A stretch of 36,180 nucleotides of DNA from Candidatus Margulisiibacteriota bacterium. GTDB lineage: Bacteria > Margulisbacteria > Termititenacia > Termititenacales > Termititenacaceae. A program made the position numbers and the translations under genes. A model generated the notes under the pieces. It worked only from the letters and a program-made list of their open reading frames with translations, searched no databases and was not told where the DNA came from. Numbering within the stretch: the first letter of the stretch is position 1; each line of letters starts with the position of its first letter. Positions 15,280 through 23,738 of the stretch are shown one piece after another. The DNA lies in the NCBI GenBank assembly GCA_031274525.1, contig JAISQA010000028.1, positions 1 through 36,180 of the forward strand, written 5' to 3'.

Positions 15280-16053
15280 TCACTGTACATTATACAAAAA
15301 CCCTGTCAGCGGCGAAGAGGCCTGCGCCTGACCGGCCTGCACCTGACCGGCCAGATAGGCCGCACGTCCGGCCTGCACGGCCAGACTAAAAGCCCGCGCC
15401 ATTTCCACCGGGTTGTCCGCCAGAGCCACGGCGGTATTGACCAGCACGGCGTCATAACCCATTTCCATAGCCGCGGCGGCCTGCGAGGGCGCGCCGATAC
15501 CGGCGTCTACCACCAGCGGCACCCCGGTGATCTCCTGCCGCAGAACTTCCAGCAAATGTCTGGTCTGCAAACCCTGATTACTGCCGATCAGCGCACCCAG
15601 CGGCATTACCGCCGCCGCTCCAGCCCTGACCAGCGCGCGCGCCGCGTATAGATCGGGGCTCATGTACGGCAGGACGACAAAACCCTCCGCGGCTAATATC
15701 TCCGTAGCTTTGATCGTCTCCTGATTGTCGGGCAGGAGATATTTACTGTCGTTGATGATCTCGACTTTTATCCAGTCTCCAGCGCTGGCCGCCCGCGCCA
15801 TTCTGGCAAGGCGTACCGCTTCATCGGCATTGCGCGCGCCGGAAGTATTGACCAGCAGCTGGACATTTTTCGGCACAAAATTCAGGATATTTTCGGCGCC
15901 CTGCTTAATGTCCACGCGGCGCAGGGCCACGGTCACAACTTCCGTGCCGGACTGCTCAATAGTCTCGCGCATCGCCTGCTTACCGGCAAATTTGCCGGTG
16001 CCGAGAAAAAAGCGATTGGTTAATTTCCTGCCGCCGATAACCAGCTCATTCAT
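15280..16053 (-). CDS. thiG: Thiazole synthase ThiG
   Basis: The 257-residue TIM-barrel enzyme forms the thiazole phosphate of thiamine from DXP, dehydroglycine and ThiS-thiocarboxylate. [41 protein letters not shown], and the Lys of [10 protein letters not shown] (Schiff-base site) are present, as are [12 protein letters not shown] and [20 protein letters not shown] start at ATG 16053 because GGAGG lies 7 nt upstream; the track start at 16059 is too close to it. It overlaps the upstream fusion gene by 8 bp. The tail has an unusual Gln/Ala-rich insert ([17 protein letters not shown]). Confidence 0.95.
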   Translation of the reverse strand: MNELVIGGRKLTNRFFLGTGKFAGKQAMRETIEQSGTEVVTVALRRVDIKQGAENILNFVPKNVQLLVNTSGARNADEAVRLARMARAASAGDWIKVEIINDSKYLLPDNQETIKATEILAAEGFVVLPYMSPDLYAARALVRAGAAAVMPLGALIGSNQGLQTRHLLEVLRQEITGVPLVVDAGIGAPSQAAAAMEMGYDAVLVNTAVALADNPVEMARAFSLAVQAGRAAYLAGQVQAGQAQASSPLTGFLYNVQ

Positions 16054-17047
16054 GTCCATTCCTCCGGGCAGACCCGCAGGTCTGCCCTGCCTGCCTTTGT
16101 ATCATCTGCAAATATTCTCCTGTATCCTCTGCGCTCCTGACCACGCCGATAGTGTCCGCACCGGCCGCGATAACTTCGCCGACATTTTGTAAATTTATCC
16201 CGCCGATAGCCACGAAAGGCAGCTCAATATGCGCGGCGACTTCGCGGACATACTCCAGCCCCACCGGCTGGCGGCCGGGTTTGGTAGGAGTAGTCCAGAC
16301 CGGCCCGGCGGAAATATAATTCACGCCCAGCTCCACGGCCTGCCGCGCCTGCGCGAGATTGTGCGTCGTCCAGCCGATGATTTTCGCCGCGCCGATGATC
16401 TTCCGCACGGCAGACGGTTCGGTATCCTGCCCGATATGCACGCCGTCCGTATCCGCGCGCAGGCACAGTTCGGGATAATCATTTATGATCAGAACAAAAT
16501 CATATTTTTCTTTTAATTTTTTAACCGCTAAAAGTTTTTGATAAATAACCTCCTGCTCCGCTTCTTTATCGCGCAGCTGGACAATACGCGAGCCGTTTTT
16601 TACAGCCTCAATTAAAACCGCCGGATCAGCAGAAATAACATACACATCATGGTCAAAAGGTCTGACCAGCTGGATTTGGGCGGCAATAATTTTTTCTAAA
16701 TCATAAACTCTGTAACGCTGATCTTTTATGGCGCTGCCCCGCGCACAAAATTCTTCCAGTACCCGCAAAGCCTCCGCCGCGCGCTTGGCATTGGCCGCGA
16801 CTATCTGGCGCAGATCCGCCCGGCGGGGCACCGGTCTCTCTCTGGCCACATCCGCGTCCGAGCCACGGCTCCCGACCAGCAGAGCATCCGGAATATCGAC
16901 CAAATCTTTCAAGGAGTGGCGAATGGTTTTAATTTTGTCGGTTAATTGAATATCGTCCAGAATAAAGCGGCTGATATCCTCCAAGACCCGCAGACCTTCG
17001 CGGGCACGGTTGACATTGGCGTCCAGTAAACGCTGGATTTTCGGCAT
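16046..17047 (-). CDS. thiE: ThiD2-ThiE fusion: HMP-phosphate kinase-like domain plus thiamine-phosphate synthase
   Basis: The 333-residue protein has two parts. Residues 1-125 ([20 protein letters not shown], then FILDD and [14 protein letters not shown]) match the N-terminal ThiD2 domain often fused to ThiE and reported as a single-function HMP-P kinase. Residues 130-325 are ThiE, which joins HMP-PP and thiazole-P: [42 protein letters not shown] and AIGGI. The fusion supplies two consecutive pyrimidine steps. It heads the thiG-thiH operon. A TGTTAAAAT/TTATAT -10 region lies 5-10 nt before the ATG and there is no ribosome site. Confidence 0.9.
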   Translation of the reverse strand: MPKIQRLLDANVNRAREGLRVLEDISRFILDDIQLTDKIKTIRHSLKDLVDIPDALLVGSRGSDADVARERPVPRRADLRQIVAANAKRAAEALRVLEEFCARGSAIKDQRYRVYDLEKIIAAQIQLVRPFDHDVYVISADPAVLIEAVKNGSRIVQLRDKEAEQEVIYQKLLAVKKLKEKYDFVLIINDYPELCLRADTDGVHIGQDTEPSAVRKIIGAAKIIGWTTHNLAQARQAVELGVNYISAGPVWTTPTKPGRQPVGLEYVREVAAHIELPFVAIGGINLQNVGEVIAAGADTIGVVRSAEDTGEYLQMIQRQAGQTCGSARRNGHE

Positions 17048-17052
17048 AGTGC

Positions 17053-17063
17053 ATATAATTTTA
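17053..17063 (-). promoter_or_regulatory. -10 region of the thiamine operon
   Basis: The minus strand reads TGTTAAAATTATAT, giving two overlapping -10 candidates 10 and 5 nt before the ATG at 17047. Either gives a leader of 0-4 nt. No room remains for a TPP riboswitch between this and the ABC gene. Confidence 0.5.
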
Positions 17064-17123
17064 ACACATTCTCCGGGGATTTCAGGTTTATTTTGCCAGA
17101 CGCCGGATTATTTCTGGCCGGCA

Positions 17124-17870
17124 TTAACTGAGCCCGAGCAGCGCGGCAAAGTCCTCTTCCGGCAGGTCAAAAACTCTGGCCAGCAGGCCGGAGCGCAGAT
17201 GCTCCTCGGGAGCGCCGGAAATTATTTTACCTCTGTCCAGCACCAGCAGTTGTTCGCAAAACCGGCAGGCCAGCCGCAGGTCATGCAGCACCACAAGGAC
17301 TGTCCGGCCGCTGGCGGCCAGCCGCTGGAAATAACGCAGAATATCCAGCTGATGATGAATATCCAGATGATTGACCGGCTCATCCAGCAGCAGCACCGGA
17401 GTATCCTGCACCAGCGCGCGCGCGATCACCACCCGCTGGGTCTCGCCGCCGGAAAGAGTCCGGAGCCGCCGGCCGGCCAGCTCCGTCAGCTGAAGCTCCG
17501 CGGTGATTCTGGCAAGCAGTTCTTTTTCCCCGCGGCTCGGTCTCTGCCAAAACCAGTGATGATAGGGCGCGCGGCCGAGGCCGATCATTTCGCAGACCTT
17601 GAACTGCGGATTCAGGACATTGAGCTGCGTGACCACCGCCACTTTTCTGGCGCGCTCTCCGGGTTTTAATTTCGTCAGATCCTGGCCGTCCAGCAGCGCC
17701 CGGCCGCCGGGCCGCGGCTGATAAAATCCGCTCAGGAGCCGCAGGAGCGTCGTCTTGCCGCTGCCATTCGGCCCGACCACGCCGATAAACCGCCCGGAGG
17801 GAATAGGGAGCGTGACCGCGTCCAGCACCGTCTGCTTAAAAGCATATGAAACGTTTTCCAGCTGATACAT
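17124..17870 (-). CDS. FecE/BtuD-like ABC transporter ATPase without visible permease
   Basis: The 248-residue ATPase shows Walker A GPNGSGKTTLLRLLSGFY, signature LSGGETQRVVIARAL, Walker B PVLLLDEPVNHLD and the switch His in VVLHDLRLA. It resembles ATPases of iron-siderophore, heme or cobalamin importers. No membrane or binding protein of such a transporter lies nearby. Its ATG overlaps the stop of the barrel-like gene (TAATG), so the two are co-translated with the XRE-cupin regulator upstream. The partner permease must be encoded elsewhere, if it exists. Confidence 0.85.
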   Translation of the reverse strand: MYQLENVSYAFKQTVLDAVTLPIPSGRFIGVVGPNGSGKTTLLRLLSGFYQPRPGGRALLDGQDLTKLKPGERARKVAVVTQLNVLNPQFKVCEMIGLGRAPYHHWFWQRPSRGEKELLARITAELQLTELAGRRLRTLSGGETQRVVIARALVQDTPVLLLDEPVNHLDIHHQLDILRYFQRLAASGRTVLVVLHDLRLACRFCEQLLVLDRGKIISGAPEEHLRSGLLARVFDLPEEDFAALLGLS

Positions 17871-18634
17871 TATTTTTCCAGCAGTTCCAGCATTTTGCGG
17901 TTATCATCTTCCAGATTATCGCGCTGGGTGAGCAGGAAATCCCGCTCTTTCTGAATCCCGTCCTGCGGCCCCTCGACCAGAATTTTCTGATCATATTTGG
18001 CGATCAGCGTGTCGTACCGGCTGATCTGTTCATTATTGTACGCGATCTTGCGCCGCAAATATTCTTTGCGGGTGGTCACGCCTTCTTCCGGCGTCTGATG
18101 CCGCACCGGCGGAGGCGGAGGCAGGATTATCGCCCAGGCTAGAGACCAGGTGTCCGCGGTCAGACGGCTGTCCGGCTCATAGGCATTATTAATGGTCTGA
18201 TGACTGTATTCCAGATTGAGGCGGTTCCATTCATCCAGCCGGAAAGAATACCCCGCCAGAGCCTCGCTACAATAAACCCCGCGGGCGGTATACAGATATT
18301 TATCCGCAGTGACTTCTGTGTTGATCCAGCCCAAATTGTAGCCGAAATAAGGCGTCTTCGCGGCCAGCGTGTTCAAATAAAGCCGCAGCGCAGCGAGCAG
18401 ACCGCGCGTCCGGAAATTCCGTTCAGCGTCCAGCAGCGCGCCGGTCTGCGCGTATTTCAGGCCGAACTGCAGGCGGGAATAAGGATTGAGCGTGTACTCC
18501 ACAAAACCATTATTGGACGAAAACCGGAAATTCACATCATCATAAACGGTCTGCCCCAGACCAAAGCCGAACCGCGGCTCTCCCCCCAGCAGAGAAACAC
18601 AAAGAAGCGCGCCGACAATTAGCCTTTTATCCAT
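17870..18634 (-). CDS. Outer-membrane barrel-like protein with C-terminal coiled coil
   Basis: The 254-residue protein has a signal peptide (RLIVGALLCVSLLGGEPRFG). About 150 residues of alternating aromatic strands follow (FGFGLGQTVYDD, VEYTLNPYSRLQFGLKYAQ, NRLNLEYSHQTINNAY), as in small outer-membrane beta-barrels. A proline hinge (ILPPPPPVRH) leads to 70 residues of charged helix (RKEYLRRKIAYNNEQISRYD ... RDNLEDDNRKMLELLEK). I do not recognise the family. A barrel with a helical tail could reach into the periplasm. It overlaps the regulator by 16 bp and the ATPase by 1 bp. Confidence 0.65.
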   Translation of the reverse strand: MDKRLIVGALLCVSLLGGEPRFGFGLGQTVYDDVNFRFSSNNGFVEYTLNPYSRLQFGLKYAQTGALLDAERNFRTRGLLAALRLYLNTLAAKTPYFGYNLGWINTEVTADKYLYTARGVYCSEALAGYSFRLDEWNRLNLEYSHQTINNAYEPDSRLTADTWSLAWAIILPPPPPVRHQTPEEGVTTRKEYLRRKIAYNNEQISRYDTLIAKYDQKILVEGPQDGIQKERDFLLTQRDNLEDDNRKMLELLEK

Positions 18635-19146
18635 AATACCTTAACAGGCTGGCCGCTGGTGTTGCGGAAACTGTGCTCCGCGCTGGAATTAAAATAAATA
18701 TTATCGCCCTCCCGGATAGTATAGGTCTCGCCGTTAATTTTGATGTCCAGCTGGCCGGAAAGGATCAGCAAAAACTCCTCGCCGCGGCCGGACATTTCCC
18801 CGGAAGAGGCGTCCGGCTCCATGACCAGCAAAGCCGGTTCCAGCGTATTGTCAATATTGTCCGGCACCAGCCGCTTGATCGTGACCCGGGACAGCTTGTT
18901 CGAATCAAAACGATTTTTTACCAGCGGCGCGGCGCTCAAAGCCCCGGTATCGCTCTCGCCCAGCAGATAGGAGCTGGTCACGCCCAGCGCTCTGGCAATA
19001 TGCCGCAGCGATTCGACGGACGGCGCGGCCTTGCCCTGTTCAACCTGTGAAATGAAGCTCGGCGACACGCCGATGTCCTTGGCCAGCCGGCGTAAAGTAA
19101 TACTCTTTTGTTCTCTGGTCTCTCTTATTTTAGCGCCCAATTCCAT
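18619..19146 (-). CDS. XRE-cupin transcriptional regulator
   Basis: The 175-residue protein has an N-terminal HTH (KIRETREQKSITLRRLAKDI, VSPSFISQVEQGKAAPSVES, LRHIARALGV) and a C-terminal cupin sensor (EMSGRGEEFLLILSGQLDIK, YTIREGDNIYFNSSAEHSFR). Such proteins sense small ligands such as polyamines, amino acids or sugars. I start at 19146 (MELGAKIRETRE), which has GAGAGG about 10 nt upstream; the track start at 19179 sits at the promoter. It heads an operon with the barrel-like protein and the ABC ATPase. Confidence 0.85.
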   Translation of the reverse strand: MELGAKIRETREQKSITLRRLAKDIGVSPSFISQVEQGKAAPSVESLRHIARALGVTSSYLLGESDTGALSAAPLVKNRFDSNKLSRVTIKRLVPDNIDNTLEPALLVMEPDASSGEMSGRGEEFLLILSGQLDIKINGETYTIREGDNIYFNSSAEHSFRNTSGQPVKVLWIKG

Positions 19147-19179
19147 AACCGCACAACCTCTCTGTAGTAAATTAACCAT

Positions 19180-19185
19180 ATTTTA
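19180..19185 (-). promoter_or_regulatory. -10 box of the XRE-cupin operon
   Basis: The minus strand reads TAAAAT, placing the start near 19173 and giving a leader of about 27 nt with the ribosome site. Confidence 0.4.
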
Positions 19186-19269
19186 GAGGTAATTTATGCC
19201 TGCATCAAGTATCTATTAACTATTAAATTACACTTAACAAAATGGTGCAAAGCCAGGGACTTTTATTTT

Positions 19270-19407
19270 GCAACCTCTGCCAGAGTCCGCTCCCCTGTGA
19301 TAAGCCGCCCGCGGCGTAATAAACTCTGGCCTGTTTGCGCTAAAATCCTTCGCCGCAGGCAGCTGCGCAAAAAAGTATGGCCTAAAATATACTCCGGCAG
19401 AGGTTGC
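19270..19407. repeat. 138-bp element with terminal inverted repeats
   Basis: GCAACCTCTGCC at 19270 is repeated as its exact complement at 19396-19407. The match extends to 17 bp with one mismatch (arms end in AGAGT/ACTCC). The inside is GC-rich with small stems. It fills the space between two divergent genes. It may be a MITE-like element or a structured leader; there is no transposase. Confidence 0.55.
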
Positions 19408-19434
19408 ATTTTGCCGGTGGACGTTTGAGTATGT

Positions 19435-19440
19435 TAATAT
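19435..19440 (+). promoter_or_regulatory. Extended -10 before the ABC gene
   Basis: TGTTAATAT is followed by 6 nt and the ATG at 19447, without a ribosome site, as at 4256. Confidence 0.5.
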
Positions 19441-19446
19441 CAAGTC

Positions 19447-20286
19447 ATGGCGCCATTTTTACAGCTCCATAATGCTGTGGTACTGCGGGACAAGCGCTGC
19501 ATCCTCAATGTGCCTCAGCTGCAAATAGACACCGGTGAGCAGGTGGCCGTACTGGGACACAACGGTGCGGGCAAATCGACCCTGCTCAAATTATTATCCG
19601 GCGATATTCATCCTGTTTTCCAGAAACAGCCGCCGGTAAAATTATTCGGCGCGGCGCAGTGGGATCTGTTTGCCCTGCGGAACAAACTGGCGGTAATCTC
19701 TCCGGCCGTACAGGAGCAGTATCAGCAGCACGGCGAATGTACCGGGCTGGAAATTATCCTCTCCGGACTTTTTGGCAGCATCGGCCTGTACGCCAATCAC
19801 AGAACGACCGGCGAGCAAAAACAGTATGCCCGGCTGATCGGCGCCAAACTGGGTCTGCACGCGCTGCTGTCTAAATCTGTCCGCACCTTTTCCTCCGGAG
19901 AACTGCGGCGTTTCCTGATCGCCCGCGCGCTGATCAACGACCCGCAGCTCATTGTCCTTGATGAGCCGACGGTCTCGCTGGACATCAAAGCCCGCGCGCA
20001 GTTCCTCCAAAATATCCGCGGGCTGGCCGCGCAGGGGCACAGCGTGATCATGGTGACCCATCTGCTGGAAGAGATAATCCCGGAAATAAAACGTGTGATT
20101 ATCCTCAAGGCAGGCCAAATTTTTGCCGACGGGCCCAAAGACAGAATACTCAAAGCTCCTCTGCTCTCGGAAGCGTTTGAGCTGCCTCTCCGGGTGGAAA
20201 AACACGCCGACTATTATTATTTAAGACGGATCCGGATCAGTGCGGCCGCCAAAACTGCTGGAGCCGGGAAAAAACATCCGGTTTGA
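19447..20286 (+). CDS. ABC-type ATPase (YlmA/ModF-like)
   Basis: The 279-residue single ATPase has Walker A GHNGAGKSTLLKLLSG, signature FSSGELRRFLIARALI, Walker B LIVLDEPTVSLD and the His switch VIMVTHLLEE. It belongs to the YlmA/molybdate-type group of stand-alone ATPases. No permease gene is adjacent. Its last 50 bp overlap the end of the convergent unknown gene. A -10 box sits 6 nt before the ATG. Substrate is unknown; the call to ABC ATPase is firm. Confidence 0.85.
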   Translation: MAPFLQLHNAVVLRDKRCILNVPQLQIDTGEQVAVLGHNGAGKSTLLKLLSGDIHPVFQKQPPVKLFGAAQWDLFALRNKLAVISPAVQEQYQQHGECTGLEIILSGLFGSIGLYANHRTTGEQKQYARLIGAKLGLHALLSKSVRTFSSGELRRFLIARALINDPQLIVLDEPTVSLDIKARAQFLQNIRGLAAQGHSVIMVTHLLEEIIPEIKRVIILKAGQIFADGPKDRILKAPLLSEAFELPLRVEKHADYYYLRRIRISAAAKTAGAGKKHPV

Positions 20287-21025
20287 ACGGCAGCAGGAGC
20301 ATATTATACCAGTCCAGGCCCAGACGTATATTGGCCTCTCCTATTCTCTGCCGGAGACTTTTTATGCTGTCAGCCATCGCATCTGCCAGAAAATCATCGT
20401 CTTGCGTGGTGCCCAGCGGCATTTCTTCTGCCAGCCAGTAACGGAACACTAATTCATATATATCCCTGTACCGCCACACGATCTCCGGATGTTCAATATT
20501 AAAGCGGGGGATCTCCCCCGCCTCCGCCAAATTAATAATTTCCCTTTCGGCCGCCGCGCCCACCAGTTGCGGCGCAAACCCATAATTAAAACGGTAATTA
20601 ATGTTTATTCTTGCCAGCATACTATAAGTCAACTTGGTAAAGCCCACCCTCTGTCCGGGATAGCCGGAGACAGCGCCCACAGACAGCCCATAAAAATCAG
20701 AGTTACTGTCGCCAGGCAGGGCTTTCACCGCCGCCACTACATCTACATTCCGGCAAAGATAATCATAAGCATTGCTGCCGTCATCCTGCACTTTGAACCT
20801 GCACAGCAGGTCCCGCAAATCATGCGTCAGATTGGCGGTATGAAAACTAACCGCCGCATGGGTATAAGCCTGATTATATATTTCCAGACTGGACTTGCCG
20901 TCCAGGGCGTCATCTATTTCCAGCAGCGCATACTCACACGCCACAGGCTGGCGCGGGGTAAGTCCGCGGCGGATCTGCCGGGTAAACGGCACTGGCCTGT
21001 CTGCTACAAACTTACAGAAAATCAT
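20237..21025 (-). CDS. Unknown 262-residue protein
   Basis: I do not recognise this protein. It is soluble, acidic and rich in Tyr, Phe and Asn, with no signal peptide or membrane helix. Features include YNQAYTHAAVSFHTANLTHD, DYLCRNVDVVAAVKALPGDS and a helical C-terminus (DSIKSLRQRIGEANIRLGLD). The good codon use and convergent overlap with the ABC gene support a real gene. TATAAG lies 5 nt before the ATG, consistent with leaderless expression. It marks the last GC-typical gene before the AT-rich island. Confidence 0.6.
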   Translation of the reverse strand: MIFCKFVADRPVPFTRQIRRGLTPRQPVACEYALLEIDDALDGKSSLEIYNQAYTHAAVSFHTANLTHDLRDLLCRFKVQDDGSNAYDYLCRNVDVVAAVKALPGDSNSDFYGLSVGAVSGYPGQRVGFTKLTYSMLARININYRFNYGFAPQLVGAAAEREIINLAEAGEIPRFNIEHPEIVWRYRDIYELVFRYWLAEEMPLGTTQDDDFLADAMADSIKSLRQRIGEANIRLGLDWYNMLLLPFKPDVFSRLQQFWRPH

Positions 21026-21391
21026 ACTTACTTATATCGTAATCAGCCTGAAATCGTTGCAAAGTTTTTCTGAATAGGCATCTTACGGGCTATGCTCCTG
21101 GCTAAGCGCAAGCTGGCTGGCTAAATTAAATCGAAATAATCGCCAGCGTTTCTTTAACGGATGAATTTGAATCATTTACAAATATGAAGTGTTTGACAAT
21201 CTTCAAGCAACTGCATATTCCTTGCCTAAAACTAAAGATTTTAAACAATATGGAGATGATGTATATTATTATATTGGCAAAGAACGAAAGGCACGCTCGG
21301 TATAAACATCTAAAACGCAAAGGTATAAAATGTGATTTTTGGATTGTGAGAAAATATCTTGTAACAATAAAACATAAAAGGGATTACCAAT
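21026..21391 (+). other. AT-rich gap at the island's left edge with a coding remnant
   Basis: Base composition falls from about 21060 onward. One frame without an upstream start, 21170-21304, reads IIYKYEVFDNLQATAYSLPK, then DFKQYGDDVYYYIGKERKAR, a protein-like stretch closed by TAA. It looks like the 3' end of a decayed gene that I cannot identify. The track ORFs 21126-21320 (minus) and 21184-21417 (plus) are less protein-like. AAAAGGGAT about 9 nt before 21392 is a possible rtcB ribosome site. Confidence 0.4.
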
Positions 21392-22612
21392 ATGCTCGAG
21401 ATCACAGGCAAATATAATACAGCTAAGGTATATACAAATAACCTTGATGATTTTTCCAGAGAACAGATTGAGACTCTCTGTAACCAATCTTTTACGGCAG
21501 GGAGTCAAATACGCCTAATGCCAGATGTTCATGCGGGAGCAGGTTGTACTATCGGAACTACTATGACAATTACAGACAAAATAGTCCCTAATCTTGTTGG
21601 CGTGGACATTGGTTGTGGAATGGAAACGGTAGTGCTTAAAGCAGATAGCCTGGCTTCTCGTGATTTTGAGCCTGCCCGATTGGACACGCTAATTCATGAA
21701 CATATTCCTGGTGGAATGAATGTTCGTAAAGCACCTCATGAATTTGCTGAACAAATCGAGCTTGATAAAATTCGTTGTCCTGCTATTCATATTTCTAGAG
21801 CTAAATTAAGCATTGGAACTCTTGGCGGAGGAAATCATTTTATAGAAGCTGATAGAGACGATGAGAATAATTTATACATTGTTATTCATTCTGGCAGCAG
21901 GCATTTAGGCAAAGAGGTTGCCGATTATTATCAAACAGAAGCCTGGCACCAGCTTAACCACAATCGGAAGAAAGATATTACAGAGACGATTACCCGCTTG
22001 AAAGCTATTGGTCAACAGAAAAATATTCAAAATGAAGTTAAAAGACTAAAAGCGCAAACCATTGTAGATATTCCACCAGCGTTAGCGTATGTCAGCGAAG
22101 ATCTTTTTACTGACTATATAAACGATATGAAAATAACTCAGCAATTTGCCATGCTCAATCGTAAGGCAATGTTATCTGTAATTCTAGAGGGGTTGAATAT
22201 TGCCCAAAACGAAATAGAAAATTTTACTACTATTCATAATTACATTGATACGGAAGCAATGATCCTGCGTAAGGGTGCGGTATCTGCTAAGGCTGGCGAA
22301 AAGTTTATTATTCCTATCAATATGCGTGATGGCAGTTTGATTTGTGAAGGGCTAGGTAATCCAGATTGGAACTTTTCTGCTCCACATGGTGCAGGTCGCC
22401 TAATGAGCAGGAAGAAAGCTTTTGCAACCCTACAAATGGAAGAATTCAAAGAATCCATGACAGGAATTTATTCCACCTCTGTAAATGAAGCAACCCTGGA
22501 TGAAAGTCCAATGGCTTATAAAAATATGGATGATATTGTAACGAACATAATACCTACTGCTAAAATTCTGAAAATCATTAAGCCAATCTATAATTACAAA
22601 GCTGCAGAATAA
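21392..22612 (+). CDS. rtcB: RtcB family RNA ligase
   Basis: The 406-residue RNA ligase joins 2',3'-cyclic phosphate (or 3'-phosphate) ends to 5'-OH ends using GTP and Mn2+. Metal-site motifs GVDIGCGME, GGGNHFIEAD and VIHSGSRHLGKEV are present, and APHGAGRLMSRKKA holds the guanylylated His. The C-terminus (YSTSVNEATLDESPMAYKNM) is standard; the length is nearer the short RtcB2-like type than E. coli RtcB. It is much AT-richer than the flanking genes, so it was probably acquired. It is followed by a kinase and a Thg1-like gene, forming an RNA-repair cassette that could mend tRNAs cut by toxins or phage-response nucleases. Confidence 0.93.
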   Translation: MLEITGKYNTAKVYTNNLDDFSREQIETLCNQSFTAGSQIRLMPDVHAGAGCTIGTTMTITDKIVPNLVGVDIGCGMETVVLKADSLASRDFEPARLDTLIHEHIPGGMNVRKAPHEFAEQIELDKIRCPAIHISRAKLSIGTLGGGNHFIEADRDDENNLYIVIHSGSRHLGKEVADYYQTEAWHQLNHNRKKDITETITRLKAIGQQKNIQNEVKRLKAQTIVDIPPALAYVSEDLFTDYINDMKITQQFAMLNRKAMLSVILEGLNIAQNEIENFTTIHNYIDTEAMILRKGAVSAKAGEKFIIPINMRDGSLICEGLGNPDWNFSAPHGAGRLMSRKKAFATLQMEEFKESMTGIYSTSVNEATLDESPMAYKNMDDIVTNIIPTAKILKIIKPIYNYKAAE

Positions 22613-22761
22613 TGTCTGAACCAACAATAAAACAAAAGATCAAAAAACTTTTCAGAGATTATTGTTTAGATATATTTTCTTTTGGCTATACGCTAAAATT
22701 ACTAAATGGAAGCAATTATCTTTATAGGTATTCAAGCCAGCGGGAAGTCAACTTTTTATAA
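22612..22761 (+). CDS. Possible 49-codon ORF overlapping rtcB stop and the kinase start
   Basis: An ATG shares its A with the rtcB stop (TAATG) and opens 49 codons (MSEPTIKQKIKKLFRDYCLD...). It overlaps the kinase start in another frame. The coupling geometry is suggestive, but the peptide matches nothing I know. It may be a small protein or simply let ribosomes reach the kinase. Confidence 0.3.
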   Translation: MSEPTIKQKIKKLFRDYCLDIFSFGYTLKLLNGSNYLYRYSSQREVNFL

Positions 22762-23152
22762 AGAAAATTTCTTTAACACCCATGTCCGCATTAGTAATGA
22801 TTTATTAAAAACGAAACACCGAGAAGAATTATTATTGGAATACTGCAACTCTGCTCAAATGTCTTTTGTTTTAGACAATACAAATGTTACAAGACAAGTA
22901 CGAGCAAACTATATCAATATCATTAAACAAATGAAAATCCCAATTAGGGGATATTATTTCAAGTCTGATATAAAGCAGGCTTTACTCTGGAATAAAACCA
23001 GATATGGCAAAGAAGCAATCCCGGAAAAAGGAATTTTCAGCACTCATAAAAAGCTGGAACTTCCTAGTATAGCTGAGGGGTTCACAAATTTATTCTATGT
23101 GGAGATAGTTAATGGTAAATTTATTATAAAGGACTGGCAAAATGAAGTTTGA
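22706..23152 (+). CDS. P-loop polynucleotide-kinase-like protein
   Basis: The 148-residue AAA-type P-loop kinase starts MEAIIFIGIQASGKSTFY (Walker A GIQASGKST). SFVLDNTNVTRQVRANYINI and the Arg-rich lid region (LLWNKTRYGKEAIPEKGI) match small polynucleotide kinases of the T4 Pnk type. In an RtcB operon it would adjust RNA 5' or 3' ends before or after joining. CTAAAAT lies 6 nt before the ATG, hinting at an internal promoter. It overlaps the Thg1-like gene by 11 bp. Confidence 0.8.
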   Translation: MEAIIFIGIQASGKSTFYKENFFNTHVRISNDLLKTKHREELLLEYCNSAQMSFVLDNTNVTRQVRANYINIIKQMKIPIRGYYFKSDIKQALLWNKTRYGKEAIPEKGIFSTHKKLELPSIAEGFTNLFYVEIVNGKFIIKDWQNEV

Positions 23153-23738
23153 TGAATTAGACACACAAATGCGTGTCTATGAAACAACCAATGACATCCG
23201 TGTATTACAGGGAATGTATATGGTTGCCAGACTGGATGGTCGTAATTTTACAACACTAACCAAAGACAGCAAGAAATTTGAAGTTCCGTTTGATGAGAAA
23301 TTTTGCAATATAATGGTAACAACAACAGAACATTTAATGAATTGTGGATTTAAGGTTGTTTATGGATATACAGAAAGTGATGAAATATCGCTCTTATTTG
23401 ATATTGCCGATGATACATTTGGACGCAAGATTAGAAAGTATAATTCTATATTGGCTGGAGAAGCATCAGCTAAATTTAGCTTATTGCTGAATGATATGGC
23501 GGTCTTTGATTGCAGAATATGTCAGTTACCTAATATAGAAGTGAATAATCCATTAAATGCCGTCCTATCTTTATTGCCGCCAGTATTGATCAGACACTTA
23601 TCTTTTTTGATTTTTTCTTTGGTTTCCCGCAATACTTTGTCCACATTCGTGAACTCTGTGCCAAATCTTTCATTGAACTTCTCTATAATTACGGACAATG
23701 GATCGAATTGCTTTTCTTTTTTACCAGTACCGCCTTGA
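23142..23738 (+). pseudogene. Truncated Thg1-like 3'-5' RNA polymerase / tRNA(His) guanylyltransferase
   Basis: Residues 1-134 are Thg1-like: MYMVARLDGRNFTTLTKDS and YGYTESDEISLLFD hold the catalytic acidic residues, and LAGEASAKFS and VFDCRICQLPNIEV follow. Thg1 proteins add nucleotides to the 5' end of tRNAs and repair 5'-truncated tRNAs. After PNIEV (about 23543) the reading frame runs on into unrelated DNA, the complement of an hsdR fragment, so the second half, including the conserved WRQxDAxRNS region, is lost. The 199-codon ORF is therefore a chimera. It may be inactive, although the polymerase-like palm is mostly present. Confidence 0.8.

Noticed and set aside
16046-17124. TPP riboswitch upstream of the thiamine operon
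   Set aside because: I looked for the CTGAGA...ACCTGATC pattern; only about 76 bp separate the ABC gene and the fusion gene and the pattern is absent.
21126-21417. Track ORFs 21126-21320 (minus) and 21184-21417 (plus)
   Set aside because: They are AT-rich random frames; a third frame in the same DNA is more protein-like but has no start.
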